21,571 nucleotides of DNA from Bacillota bacterium (GTDB lineage Bacteria > Bacillota > Clostridia > Christensenellales > Aristaeellaceae), in contig JAGVSV010000143.1 in the NCBI GenBank assembly GCA_019137115.1, positions 1 to 21,571 on the forward strand. Reading direction: 5' to 3'. Shown piece by piece: positions 7,101 through 13,797 of the stretch. Below the pieces are notes generated by a model. The model was not told the origin of the DNA. It ran no database searches and saw nothing but the letters and a program-made list of their open reading frames with translations. Every line of letters starts with the position of its first letter. Position 1 is the stretch's first letter. Both the position numbers and the translations under genes were made by a program.

Positions 7101-7999
7101 GCCTGGTAATCGCCGACCCAGGGGCCGTTGACCCGGCCCTTTTTGAGCAATTGATGCGCACCGCACAGGCGTGCCTGGAGCTGGAGGGCGTGCCGGTGCC
7201 GTGTTTTGCGGCGCTGACGCTGACGGACAATGCGGACATACAGGCCATCAACAAGGAGCGGCGTGGGATTGACCGCCCCACGGATGTGCTCAGCTTCCCG
7301 GCGGTTGCCTACGCCAACGGGCAAACCGCGCGCGACGCGCGGCAAAAGCTGCTGCGCGGCTGGGATGCCGACGAACACGCCGCTTTTTTGGGCGACATTG
7401 TGATTTCGACCGAGAAAGCCTGTGAACAGGCGCATGCCTATGGGCACCCATACGCGCGGGAGGTTTGCTACCTGCTGGCGCACGGCATGCTGCACGTGAT
7501 GGGCTACGACCATGTTAAGAAAGAGGATCAGGAAACCATGCGAAAGATGGAGGAAGCCGCGCTGTCCAGCGCGCAGGTGGCAACAAGCGTACTGGACGGG
7601 GAATTGCTGGCGCTCGCGCGCCAGGCCATGCAGAGGAGCTATTCGCCGTACTCCCACTTCAAGGTGGGCGCGTGCCTGCTAAGCCAGGACGGGCGCACCT
7701 ATGTGGGCAGCAACATTGAAAACGCGGCCTACGGCGCGACCAACTGCGCGGAGCGCACGGCGGTGTTTACCGCGGTACACGACGGGGCGCGGGAATTTGC
7801 CGCCATCGCCATCGCGGCAGAAAAGGCCGCGCCCTGGCCCTGCGGTGTGTGCCGGCAGGTGCTGTCGGAGTTCTGCGCCGACCTGCGCGTGCTGGTCACG
7901 TGGGGCGATGGGGAAGTGGCGGAATCCACGCTGGCACAGCTGCTGCCGCACAGCTTTTCGCCGGCAAGCGGCGTGGCTGACCTGCTGGGAAAGGAGTGA
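7097..7999 (+). CDS. ybeY: Fusion: YbeY rRNA endonuclease + cytidine deaminase
   Basis: One uninterrupted 300-residue frame joins two enzymes usually encoded apart. Residues 1 to about 160 are YbeY, a zinc-dependent endoribonuclease for 16S rRNA 3'-end maturation and ribosome quality control. It shows RPTDVLSFP (60-68), GDIVIS (99-104) and the zinc motif HGMLHVMGYDH (His129, His133, His139). Residues about 165-300 are a homotetramer-type cytidine deaminase, which converts cytidine to uridine. It shows SPYSHFKVGA (183-192), the catalytic NCAE (Cys217, Glu219) and PCGVC (Cys249, Cys252). The linker is only a few residues and no stop or well-placed ribosome binding site is seen at the junction, so a single polypeptide is expected. 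The start ATG overlaps the pgpH stop by 4 bases; era follows 2 bases after the stop. In many Firmicutes the order is ybeY-dgkA-cdd-era; here dgkA is absent and its neighbours are joined. Confidence 0.92.
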   Translation: MSLVIADPGAVDPALFEQLMRTAQACLELEGVPVPCFAALTLTDNADIQAINKERRGIDRPTDVLSFPAVAYANGQTARDARQKLLRGWDADEHAAFLGDIVISTEKACEQAHAYGHPYAREVCYLLAHGMLHVMGYDHVKKEDQETMRKMEEAALSSAQVATSVLDGELLALARQAMQRSYSPYSHFKVGACLLSQDGRTYVGSNIENAAYGATNCAERTAVFTAVHDGAREFAAIAIAAEKAAPWPCGVCRQVLSEFCADLRVLVTWGDGEVAESTLAQLLPHSFSPASGVADLLGKE

Positions 8000-8001
8000 A
8001 C

Positions 8002-8898
8002 ATGACAGACAAGGCGTTCCGTTCCGGCTTTGTCACGGTGATCGGCCGCCCCAATGTGGGCAAATCCACGCTGATCAACCGCATCGTGGGCGAAAAGGTG
8101 TCGATCGTGTCCCCCCGCCCGCAGACCACGCGCAACCGGGTGCTGGGCGTGCGCACCGACGAAAACGCGGGCTGGCAGCTGGTGTTCGTGGACACGCCGG
8201 GCATCCACAAGCCGCGCACACGGCTGGGCGACTATATGGAAAAATCCGTGCAGGACGCGATGAAAGGGATGGACCTGCTAGTACTGATGGTGGACGCCAA
8301 CACCGCGGGCAACCGGGACCATGACATCCTGGCGGGGTACGGCATGAAGAAGCTGCCGCGCATCCTGGCGATCAACAAGGTGGACACGGTGCACCCCCAG
8401 GCGCTGCTGCCGCTGATTGACAGCTTCAAAGACGATGGCCTGACCGCGATCATCCCGATCAGCGCGCGCACCGGTGAGGGTGTGGACACGCTGCTTCAAG
8501 AGATTGTGCGCCACCTTCCTGAGGGGCCGCGCTATTTCCCGGACGACATGTGGACCGACCAGTCCGAACGGCAGATCTGCGCGGAACTGATCCGCGAAAA
8601 GGCGCTGACCAACCTGCGCGATGAGATCCCGCACGGGATCGGCGTGGAGATATTGTCCATCACCCAGCCGCGCCCGGCGCTGACGGAAATCCATGCCGAT
8701 TTGTATGTGGAGCGCGAGGCGCACAAGCGCATCGTGATCGGCAAGCAGGGCGGCATGCTCAAGCGCATCGGCATGCAGGCGCGTGAGGACATGGAGGCGC
8801 TGCTGGACACGCAGGTCAACCTGCAGCTGTTTGTGAAGGTGCGCGCGGACTGGCGCGACAATCCGAGGGATTTGAAAACCCTGGGCTATACCGAATAA
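8002..8898 (+). CDS. era: GTPase Era
   Basis: Era is an essential GTPase that binds the 3' end of 16S rRNA and checks 30S assembly, often acting with YbeY, which lies immediately upstream. The 298-residue product has the G domain with GRPNVGKST (15-23), DTPG (64-67), NKVD (125-128) and SARTGEG (154-160), followed by a C-terminal KH RNA-binding domain (about 205-285) with GKQGGMLKRIG (247-257). The start is ATG 8002, with AAGGAG five bases upstream. A GTG at 7996 is in frame but is part of that ribosome binding site. Length and all motifs are normal. recO, the frequent downstream neighbour of era, is replaced here by an ApbE-like gene. Confidence 0.97.
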   Translation: MTDKAFRSGFVTVIGRPNVGKSTLINRIVGEKVSIVSPRPQTTRNRVLGVRTDENAGWQLVFVDTPGIHKPRTRLGDYMEKSVQDAMKGMDLLVLMVDANTAGNRDHDILAGYGMKKLPRILAINKVDTVHPQALLPLIDSFKDDGLTAIIPISARTGEGVDTLLQEIVRHLPEGPRYFPDDMWTDQSERQICAELIREKALTNLRDEIPHGIGVEILSITQPRPALTEIHADLYVEREAHKRIVIGKQGGMLKRIGMQAREDMEALLDTQVNLQLFVKVRADWRDNPRDLKTLGYTE

Positions 8899-8910
8899 CC
8901 TGAGGAGCAC

Positions 8911-9999
8911 ATGAACAGAAAACGGATCGCTGCCCTGGTGGTCGTGGCGGTGCTGGCGCTGGGCGGGTACCTGGCGTTCGGTCAGCAGGAACCGACGTAC
9001 GAAAAGTACCAGATGCAGTTTTTCGGCACCTTCGACACGATCATCAGCATCATCGGGTACGCGCCCGACCAGGGCACCTTTGACAAGGAAGCAAACCGCG
9101 CCAAGGCGATGTTTGAATCGCTCAACGAGCAGTTTGACAAGTACAACAGCTACCCGGGGGTCACCAACCTGCGCACTGTCAACGAGCAGGCCGGGCAAGG
9201 CCCCGTGCAGGTGCCCCAGGAACTGTTTGACCTGATCGCAACCAGCAAAAGCCAACAGGAAAAGCTGCATGACACGGTCAACATGGCGCTGGGCAGCGTG
9301 CTCAAACTCTGGCACGACGCGCGCGACGTGGCGCTGAACAACCCCGCAAAGGCATATGTGCCAGACATGGCAACGCTCAGGGACGCTGCCCTGCACACCA
9401 ACATCAACGATGTGGTGCTGAACAGCGCCAACCGCACCGTGGCGTTTGCCGACCCCGAACTCACGCTGGACCTGGGTGCAGCGGCCAAGGGCTATGCCAC
9501 CGAGCTGGTCGCTCAAATGCTGCTCAAGGGGCCGATGCCCTCATTCATCATCAATGCTGGCGGCAATGTGCGCACCGGGCATTCGCCCAGGGACGGACGC
9601 GTCAACTGGGGCGTGGCCATCCAGGATCCAGACGGCCAGGTGATGACGCAGACGGACATCATCGAAACGCTGTTCACCCATGACCTGTCGGTGGTCACCA
9701 GCGGGGATTACCAGCGGTTTTTTGATTTTGACGGCGTGCGATACCATCACATCATATCGCCCAAAACGTTGATGCCCACGCACCACATGCGCTCGGTGTC
9801 CATCATCACGGAGGATTCGGGCTACGCGGATTTATTATCCACCGCGGTGTTCCTGATGCCGTATGAAGAAGGGCGGACGTTTGTGGAGTCGCTGGACGGC
9901 GTGGAAGCCGTGTGGGTGCTCAACGATCGCTCGATTGAGATGACAAAAGGAGCCGAGGCGTTTGCCGGCTCCTTTGGCGCGGACAACTATACAAAGTAG
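8911..9999 (+). CDS. ApbE-like FAD:protein FMN transferase, membrane anchored
   Basis: ApbE enzymes split FAD and attach FMN covalently to threonine or serine of target flavoproteins (such as Rnf/Nqr subunits) outside the membrane, using magnesium. The 362-residue product has a positively charged start and one hydrophobic segment (6-23), with no lipobox cysteine, so it is probably a signal-anchor protein. Family motifs are DLGAAAKGYA (187-196), NAGGNVRTG (215-223), VTSGDYQRFF (262-271), HHIISPKT (279-286) and ADLLSTA (306-312). The last contains the expected magnesium-binding Asp and Thr. The segment normally read as HIIDPxTGxP is here IISPKTLMP, a change of Asp to Ser and Gly to Leu. The ATG is preceded by GAGGAG at a short spacing. 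It is last in the phoH operon; no obvious substrate flavoprotein is encoded nearby. Confidence 0.85.
   Translation: MNRKRIAALVVVAVLALGGYLAFGQQEPTYEKYQMQFFGTFDTIISIIGYAPDQGTFDKEANRAKAMFESLNEQFDKYNSYPGVTNLRTVNEQAGQGPVQVPQELFDLIATSKSQQEKLHDTVNMALGSVLKLWHDARDVALNNPAKAYVPDMATLRDAALHTNINDVVLNSANRTVAFADPELTLDLGAAAKGYATELVAQMLLKGPMPSFIINAGGNVRTGHSPRDGRVNWGVAIQDPDGQVMTQTDIIETLFTHDLSVVTSGDYQRFFDFDGVRYHHIISPKTLMPTHHMRSVSIITEDSGYADLLSTAVFLMPYEEGRTFVESLDGVEAVWVLNDRSIEMTKGAEAFAGSFGADNYTK
9945..9975 (-). terminator. Inverted repeat inside apbE 3' end, probable terminator of the minus-strand operon
   Basis: A perfect 10-bp inverted repeat, AAAGGAGCCG (9946-9955) and CGGCTCCTTT (9966-9975), encloses a 10-base loop. 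Read on the minus strand it lies 28 bases after the stop at 10003 and ends in CCTTTTG, resembling an intrinsic terminator with a short T-run. On the plus strand it lies before the apbE stop with only three Ts, so it should not end that transcript well. The whole repeat is coding sequence for apbE. Confidence 0.5.
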
Positions 10000-10002
10000 C
10001 GC

Positions 10003-10935
10003 TTAGGCTTTGGGGTGCAGCAATTCCCCCACCAGCGCGATCTGCTGGCTGATGCGCTCCCACGCGTCCACCGCCTGACCGCCATGGGATGTGATGGCGG
10101 TTTCGCTTACATTGGCGGCCGCGGCCAGCAGACAATCCGCCTCGCGGTCAAGCCCCAAGCTGTTGCGCAGCAGGTCGGCGGCGGCCGCCAGCGCGCCCAG
10201 CGGGATGCTGGCGCCGTCACCACGATCACCCGCCACGAAGGCGTGCAGGGCCTTTTCGCCCATATAGCGAATATGGCCCGGCGACTGCCGCCCGGACAAT
10301 GCATCCGCCACCGCGTACAGGCTTTGCGCAGCGCCAGGTTTGGCAAACACCACGCCCACATCCGCCGGCCGCGTGACCATGTCCCCCAGCGCTTCGTTCA
10401 GCGTGGTCTGGACAGGTGTGGTCGCAGTATATGTGGCGGCCAGCGTGCCGGTGGCATGCAGCCACGCGGCCTTCAGGCTGCCGTCAAAGGGGATCTCCCG
10501 CATGCGGGTGCGCACGGTGCCGGTCAGCTGGTAGGCGATTTTTGCCGCATCGGCCAGCCGTTCATCGCCGTACAGCGGGTAGCACAGGATGCCCGCGGGC
10601 ACCTGCCCAGACTTGAGCGCGCCATCGATGGCGTTGGGCGGCCACGCCTCATACACATGGCAGGCCAGCACCGCGCCCACGCCCTGCGCCAGTTCCAGCA
10701 GCCCGTCGTCCCGTGAGAGCACCGCGATCGCGGCGTCCGCTTCCCGGCAGGCAGTGATCGTTTCCTCGGTCATGGCGCTGCCCCATGCCTGCACCGACGC
10801 CTCGCCCATGCGCTCGTCCTTGATGACAAACGAATGCCCGAACGCCACCGCCACATCGGTCAGTACCTGCTGGACGCAGCTCTGGAGGGTTCGGGCATAC
10901 GGGGTGTCCCAGACAAAAACAATGCGGGCGCGCAA
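10003..10935 (-). CDS. Degenerate isopropylmalate/isocitrate-dehydrogenase-fold protein
   Basis: The 310-residue product follows the isopropylmalate dehydrogenase fold from end to end but lacks key residues. Recognisable blocks are MTEETITACREADAAIAV (55-72), like the family's EETLxxxxxADAVLLG; GLLELAQG (78-85), where GLLxLRK is usual; RPADVGVVFAKPGAAQSLYA (189-208), in place of FDVVVTxNxFGDILSD; and IPLGALAAAADLLRNSLGL (244-262), like NPxAxILSAAMMLRxSxGL. The Arg residues that bind substrate, the metal-binding Asp residues and the HGSAPDIAGK loop appear lost, and the N-terminal GDGIGPE motif is absent. It is probably not an active decarboxylating dehydrogenase; its role is unknown. The start is a TTG at 10933-10935 with AAGGAG upstream, overlapping the capA stop region (gap 11 bases). 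It is last in the operon and converges with apbE. The homology call is from memory of the family. Confidence 0.7.
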   Translation of the reverse strand: MRARIVFVWDTPYARTLQSCVQQVLTDVAVAFGHSFVIKDERMGEASVQAWGSAMTEETITACREADAAIAVLSRDDGLLELAQGVGAVLACHVYEAWPPNAIDGALKSGQVPAGILCYPLYGDERLADAAKIAYQLTGTVRTRMREIPFDGSLKAAWLHATGTLAATYTATTPVQTTLNEALGDMVTRPADVGVVFAKPGAAQSLYAVADALSGRQSPGHIRYMGEKALHAFVAGDRGDGASIPLGALAAAADLLRNSLGLDREADCLLAAAANVSETAITSHGGQAVDAWERISQQIALVGELLHPKA

Positions 10936-10946
10936 GCGGCCTCTCC

Positions 10947-12113
10947 TTACTGCCAGTCCACCGGGTATGTGGCAACCGGGTTGCTGATCTGCTTGCCGTT
11001 GCGGTGCAGCATCTGGATCACGTTGTCAATCAGCGTCTGGTCGGTAAACGGGGTGGGGGCAAAATCGTTGTAGTCGCGCTTGGAGGAAATTCTCGCCGGG
11101 ATGATGCGGAACGCGGAGGACTGCATCTGCCCCTCCTTGAACCGGTAGCGCGCCTGGAAGATGAACGTGCTCATGTCGCTGGGCTTGTTGTTGCCGGAAA
11201 AGCTGAAGTTGCCCAGCGAGTAGACGATGTATTTGCCGTTGTATTCCTCAATCGGGTTCACGCGGTGGCTGTGGTGCCCCAGCACCAGGTCGGCGCCGGC
11301 ATCGATGGTGATCTTGGCCATCTTCTGCTGGTTGGCGTTGGGGTAATAGTCCAGCTCCTCGCCCCAGTGAAAGCTGACGATGATCAGGTCATAGGCCGCG
11401 CGGATCTCGGCGATTTTCCTTGGGATGTCCACGAACATGCTGTCCATGCGCTCGCGCAGCTGCCAGTAGGAGAGCATCGCGATCTTGATGCCCTTGGTTT
11501 CAAACTCGCCCATGTGGTCCGCCGTGCTCCACACGATGCCGGCATTCGTCAGGGTGTCGGTGGTTTCCCTGTGCCCCTGCTCGCCATGATCCATCGTGTG
11601 GTTGTTCTCAAATGAGACGGCCTCAAAGGAGCCGTCGGTCAGAATCTGCACATACTCCGTGGGGGCGGAGAACACAAACTGGTTGTTGGTTTTGTATACC
11701 GGCGCGGTGGTCAGTGTGGTTTCAAAGTTGCCGATGGTCAGGTCATCCTGGGACAGTAGGTCGCGCACGTTGCGCATCACAAACCCAAGGTCCCCGCCCT
11801 GCTTACGCAGCTCGTTTTCAAAGATGTTGTTGCGCTTGCGCACATCGCCGCCAAAGGTGATGTCGCCCACCGCCGAAATGGTGATTTCGATGCTGCCGTC
11901 CGGCAGGGTCGCCACGGGCTCGGGCGTGGGCTCGGCCGGGGCTTCCGGCAGGTCGGCCGGGTTGCCGCCGGTGGTCTGGGGTTGCTGGGCGGAGGTGTTG
12001 GCCTGTGGGAACACCTCCTGGATGGAGACGTCCTCGTCGGCCAGCGCATACGTGCCCGCGCTGATCAGCAGCGCCGCCACCAGCAACAGGGACAGGATCC
12101 GGGATTTGAACAT
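10947..12113 (-). CDS. CapA-family secreted protein (poly-gamma-glutamate synthesis type)
   Basis: CapA proteins have a calcineurin-like metallophosphoesterase fold and are linked to poly-gamma-glutamate capsules, but many solitary members have no known substrate. The 388-residue product has a signal peptide (about 1-25, hydrophobic 8-20, ending ALA before DED), a Pro/Thr/Gln-rich linker (about 38-72) and the CapA domain from about 75. Motifs are AVGDITFGGDV (81-91), GNFETTL (128-134), ENNHTMDHGEQG (169-180), VSFHWGEE (246-253), LGHHSH (278-283) and SLGNFSFSG (299-307). The start is ATG 12111-12113, with AAAAGGAG six bases upstream; the GTG at 12119 falls inside that site. No capB or capC is beside it, so capsule synthesis is not supported; a cell-surface phosphoesterase is equally possible. 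Confidence 0.85.
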   Translation of the reverse strand: MFKSRILSLLLVAALLISAGTYALADEDVSIQEVFPQANTSAQQPQTTGGNPADLPEAPAEPTPEPVATLPDGSIEITISAVGDITFGGDVRKRNNIFENELRKQGGDLGFVMRNVRDLLSQDDLTIGNFETTLTTAPVYKTNNQFVFSAPTEYVQILTDGSFEAVSFENNHTMDHGEQGHRETTDTLTNAGIVWSTADHMGEFETKGIKIAMLSYWQLRERMDSMFVDIPRKIAEIRAAYDLIIVSFHWGEELDYYPNANQQKMAKITIDAGADLVLGHHSHRVNPIEEYNGKYIVYSLGNFSFSGNNKPSDMSTFIFQARYRFKEGQMQSSAFRIIPARISSKRDYNDFAPTPFTDQTLIDNVIQMLHRNGKQISNPVATYPVDWQ

Positions 12114-12124
12114 GAACACTCCTT

Positions 12125-13300
12125 TTAATCTCTGCTCAGGAAAACGCGCATGCGCTGGAAAGCCTCGCCCATCTTGTCAATGTCGGTGGCGTAGCAGCAG
12201 CGGATGAACCCTTCGCCGCATGCGCCAAAGGCAGTGCCGGGGATGCACACGACGGCCTGTTCCTTGAGCAACCGCTCACAGAACGTGTCGGAATCCATGC
12301 CGGTGCCCGCAATGGACGGGAACAGGTAGAACGCGCCCCTGGGTTCATAGCAGGCAAGCCCCATGTCGGTCAACGCGTTGTACATGAGCCTGCGCCTGCG
12401 GTCATAGCTGTCTCGCATGACCTGGATGTCGTGGTAGTTGTCCTGCCGGCCCTGCTTGAGCGCCTGGATGGCCGCCACCTGGGACGCGCGGCTGGCACAC
12501 ATGATCGCGTACTGGTGGATCTTGGCCGGGTTTTTGAGCAATTTGTCCGGCGCACAGATATAGCCTACACGGAAACCGGTCATTGCAAACGACTTGCTGA
12601 AACCGTTGATCAGGATCGTGCGCTCCTTCATGCCGGGCAGGGAGGCAAAGCTTTCCTGCCTGAACCCATCATAAACCAGCTCAATGTAAATATCATCGCA
12701 GATCAGCAGCAGATCGTGCTTTGTTACAATCTCGGCGATCTTCTGCATCTGCTCCAGCGGCATCACGGCACCCGTGGGGTTGCACGGATACGCAAGAAAC
12801 ACCGCTTTGGTGCGGGGGGTGATCGCGCTTTCCAGCGCCTCGGGCGTGATGACAAAGCCGTTTTCGGGCGAGGTGGGCACCGCCACCGGCGTGCCGCCGG
12901 CAAAAATCACGCAAGGCTGGTAGCTGACATAGCCGGGGTCAGGCAGTATTACCTCATCGCCCGGCGCCAGCAGCCCGCGCATCACCATGTCGATGGCTTC
13001 GCTGGCGCCCACGGTGACCAGCACTTCGCTTTCCGGGTCATACGTCACATGGAAGCGCGAGGACAGATACCCGGCGATCTCGCGCCGCAGCTCGATCAAA
13101 CCATAGTTGGCGGTGTATTGGGTTTCACCGTCCATCAAGCTGTCCATGACGGCGCTGCGGATGTGGTAGGGCGTGACAAAATCCGGCTCGCCAATGCCCA
13201 GGGAGATCACGTTGGCAATGCTGCCGGCTATATCGAAAAATTTGCGGATGCCGCTGGGCGGAACGGATTCGACCAGCGGGTTGAAAGCCATCTCCCTCAC
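12125..13300 (-). CDS. Class I/II aminotransferase, AlaT (YugH)-like
   Basis: A PLP-dependent cytosolic aminotransferase of 391 residues, full length. Motifs are SLGIGEPDFVTP (33-44), QYTANYGLIELR (61-72), VGASEAIDM (97-105), YPCNPTG (171-177, Asn174), CDDIYIELVYDG (201-212) and GFSKSFAMTGFRVGY (233-247). Lys236 is the expected PLP Schiff-base lysine and Arg244 is in the cofactor-phosphate region. KIHQYAIMCA, GAFYLFPSI and GEGFIRCCYAT resemble Bacillus subtilis AlaT (YugH), an alanine transaminase, as far as I recall that sequence, so an alanine/2-oxo acid role is the best guess; other substrates cannot be excluded. The GTG start at 13300 overlaps the regulator's TGA (GTGA) and has GGTGATC upstream, matching the extended anti-SD pairing; ATG 13291 is adjacent to AGGGAG and less likely. 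Pairing with an Lrp gene supports the AlaR-AlaT comparison. Confidence 0.88.
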   Translation of the reverse strand: MREMAFNPLVESVPPSGIRKFFDIAGSIANVISLGIGEPDFVTPYHIRSAVMDSLMDGETQYTANYGLIELRREIAGYLSSRFHVTYDPESEVLVTVGASEAIDMVMRGLLAPGDEVILPDPGYVSYQPCVIFAGGTPVAVPTSPENGFVITPEALESAITPRTKAVFLAYPCNPTGAVMPLEQMQKIAEIVTKHDLLLICDDIYIELVYDGFRQESFASLPGMKERTILINGFSKSFAMTGFRVGYICAPDKLLKNPAKIHQYAIMCASRASQVAAIQALKQGRQDNYHDIQVMRDSYDRRRRLMYNALTDMGLACYEPRGAFYLFPSIAGTGMDSDTFCERLLKEQAVVCIPGTAFGACGEGFIRCCYATDIDKMGEAFQRMRVFLSRD

Positions 13301-13788
13301 GGTGAGATCACCAGCCTCTGGTCTTCCTTCTTCTCGCCGAACATCACGCCATCCTCCTTGTAGCGCTTGAGCACAAAGCTGGTGGACGTGCCGGTGACCG
13401 TGTCCAGGGTGCTTAATTTTTCGCTGACAAAATAGGCCAGCTCCTTGAGCGTGGGGGCTTCCAGCAGCACCAGCAGGTCATACGCGCCGGACATTAAAAA
13501 CACGCTGCGCACTTCCTCAAAGCCGCCGATGCGCTTGGCCACGGCGTCAAAGCCCTGGTCGCGCTGTGGGGTTACCTTGACGGAGATCATCGCCTCCACA
13601 AAGGTTCTTTCGGTCTGGTTCCAGTCCACCACCGGGCGGTACTGGACGATCACGCGGTCGTCCTCCATCTGTTTGATGGCGGCGGATACGTCCGTGGGGT
13701 TTGCGCCCAGCATCACGGCGATCTGGTCAACGGGCATGCGGCAATCCTGGCAGAGCAGCTCCAGCACGTGCTGTTTCAGGTCGTTCAT
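13297..13788 (-). CDS. Lrp/AsnC-family transcription regulator
   Basis: Lrp/AsnC proteins sense amino acids through a C-terminal RAM domain and bind DNA through an N-terminal winged helix-turn-helix. The 163-residue product has the HTH at about 1-55 (LLCQDCRMPVDQIAVMLG, then DVSAAIKQMEDDRVI), a linker, and the RAM domain at about 62-145 containing VRSVFLMSGAYDLLVLLE (93-110). The ATG at 13788 has GGAGG five bases upstream, placed against the fhs stop nine bases away. It overlaps the aminotransferase by 4 bases, so the two are translationally coupled. By analogy with alaR-alaT (yugG-yugH) of B. subtilis it may control the aminotransferase in response to alanine or a related amino acid; this is inference from order and family. 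Confidence 0.9.
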   Translation of the reverse strand: MNDLKQHVLELLCQDCRMPVDQIAVMLGANPTDVSAAIKQMEDDRVIVQYRPVVDWNQTERTFVEAMISVKVTPQRDQGFDAVAKRIGGFEEVRSVFLMSGAYDLLVLLEAPTLKELAYFVSEKLSTLDTVTGTSTSFVLKRYKEDGVMFGEKKEDQRLVISP

Positions 13789-13797
13789 GGTGGCCTC

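Noticed and set aside
7560..7630. Separate start for a free cytidine deaminase within the fusion gene
   Set aside because: Candidate GTG and TTG codons near the junction lack a properly spaced ribosome binding site; the nearest GGAGG is about 22 bases from the GTG.
8278..9516. 412-codon open frame on the minus strand opposite era and apbE
   Set aside because: Spans two real genes on the other strand and has no family motif or ribosome binding site.
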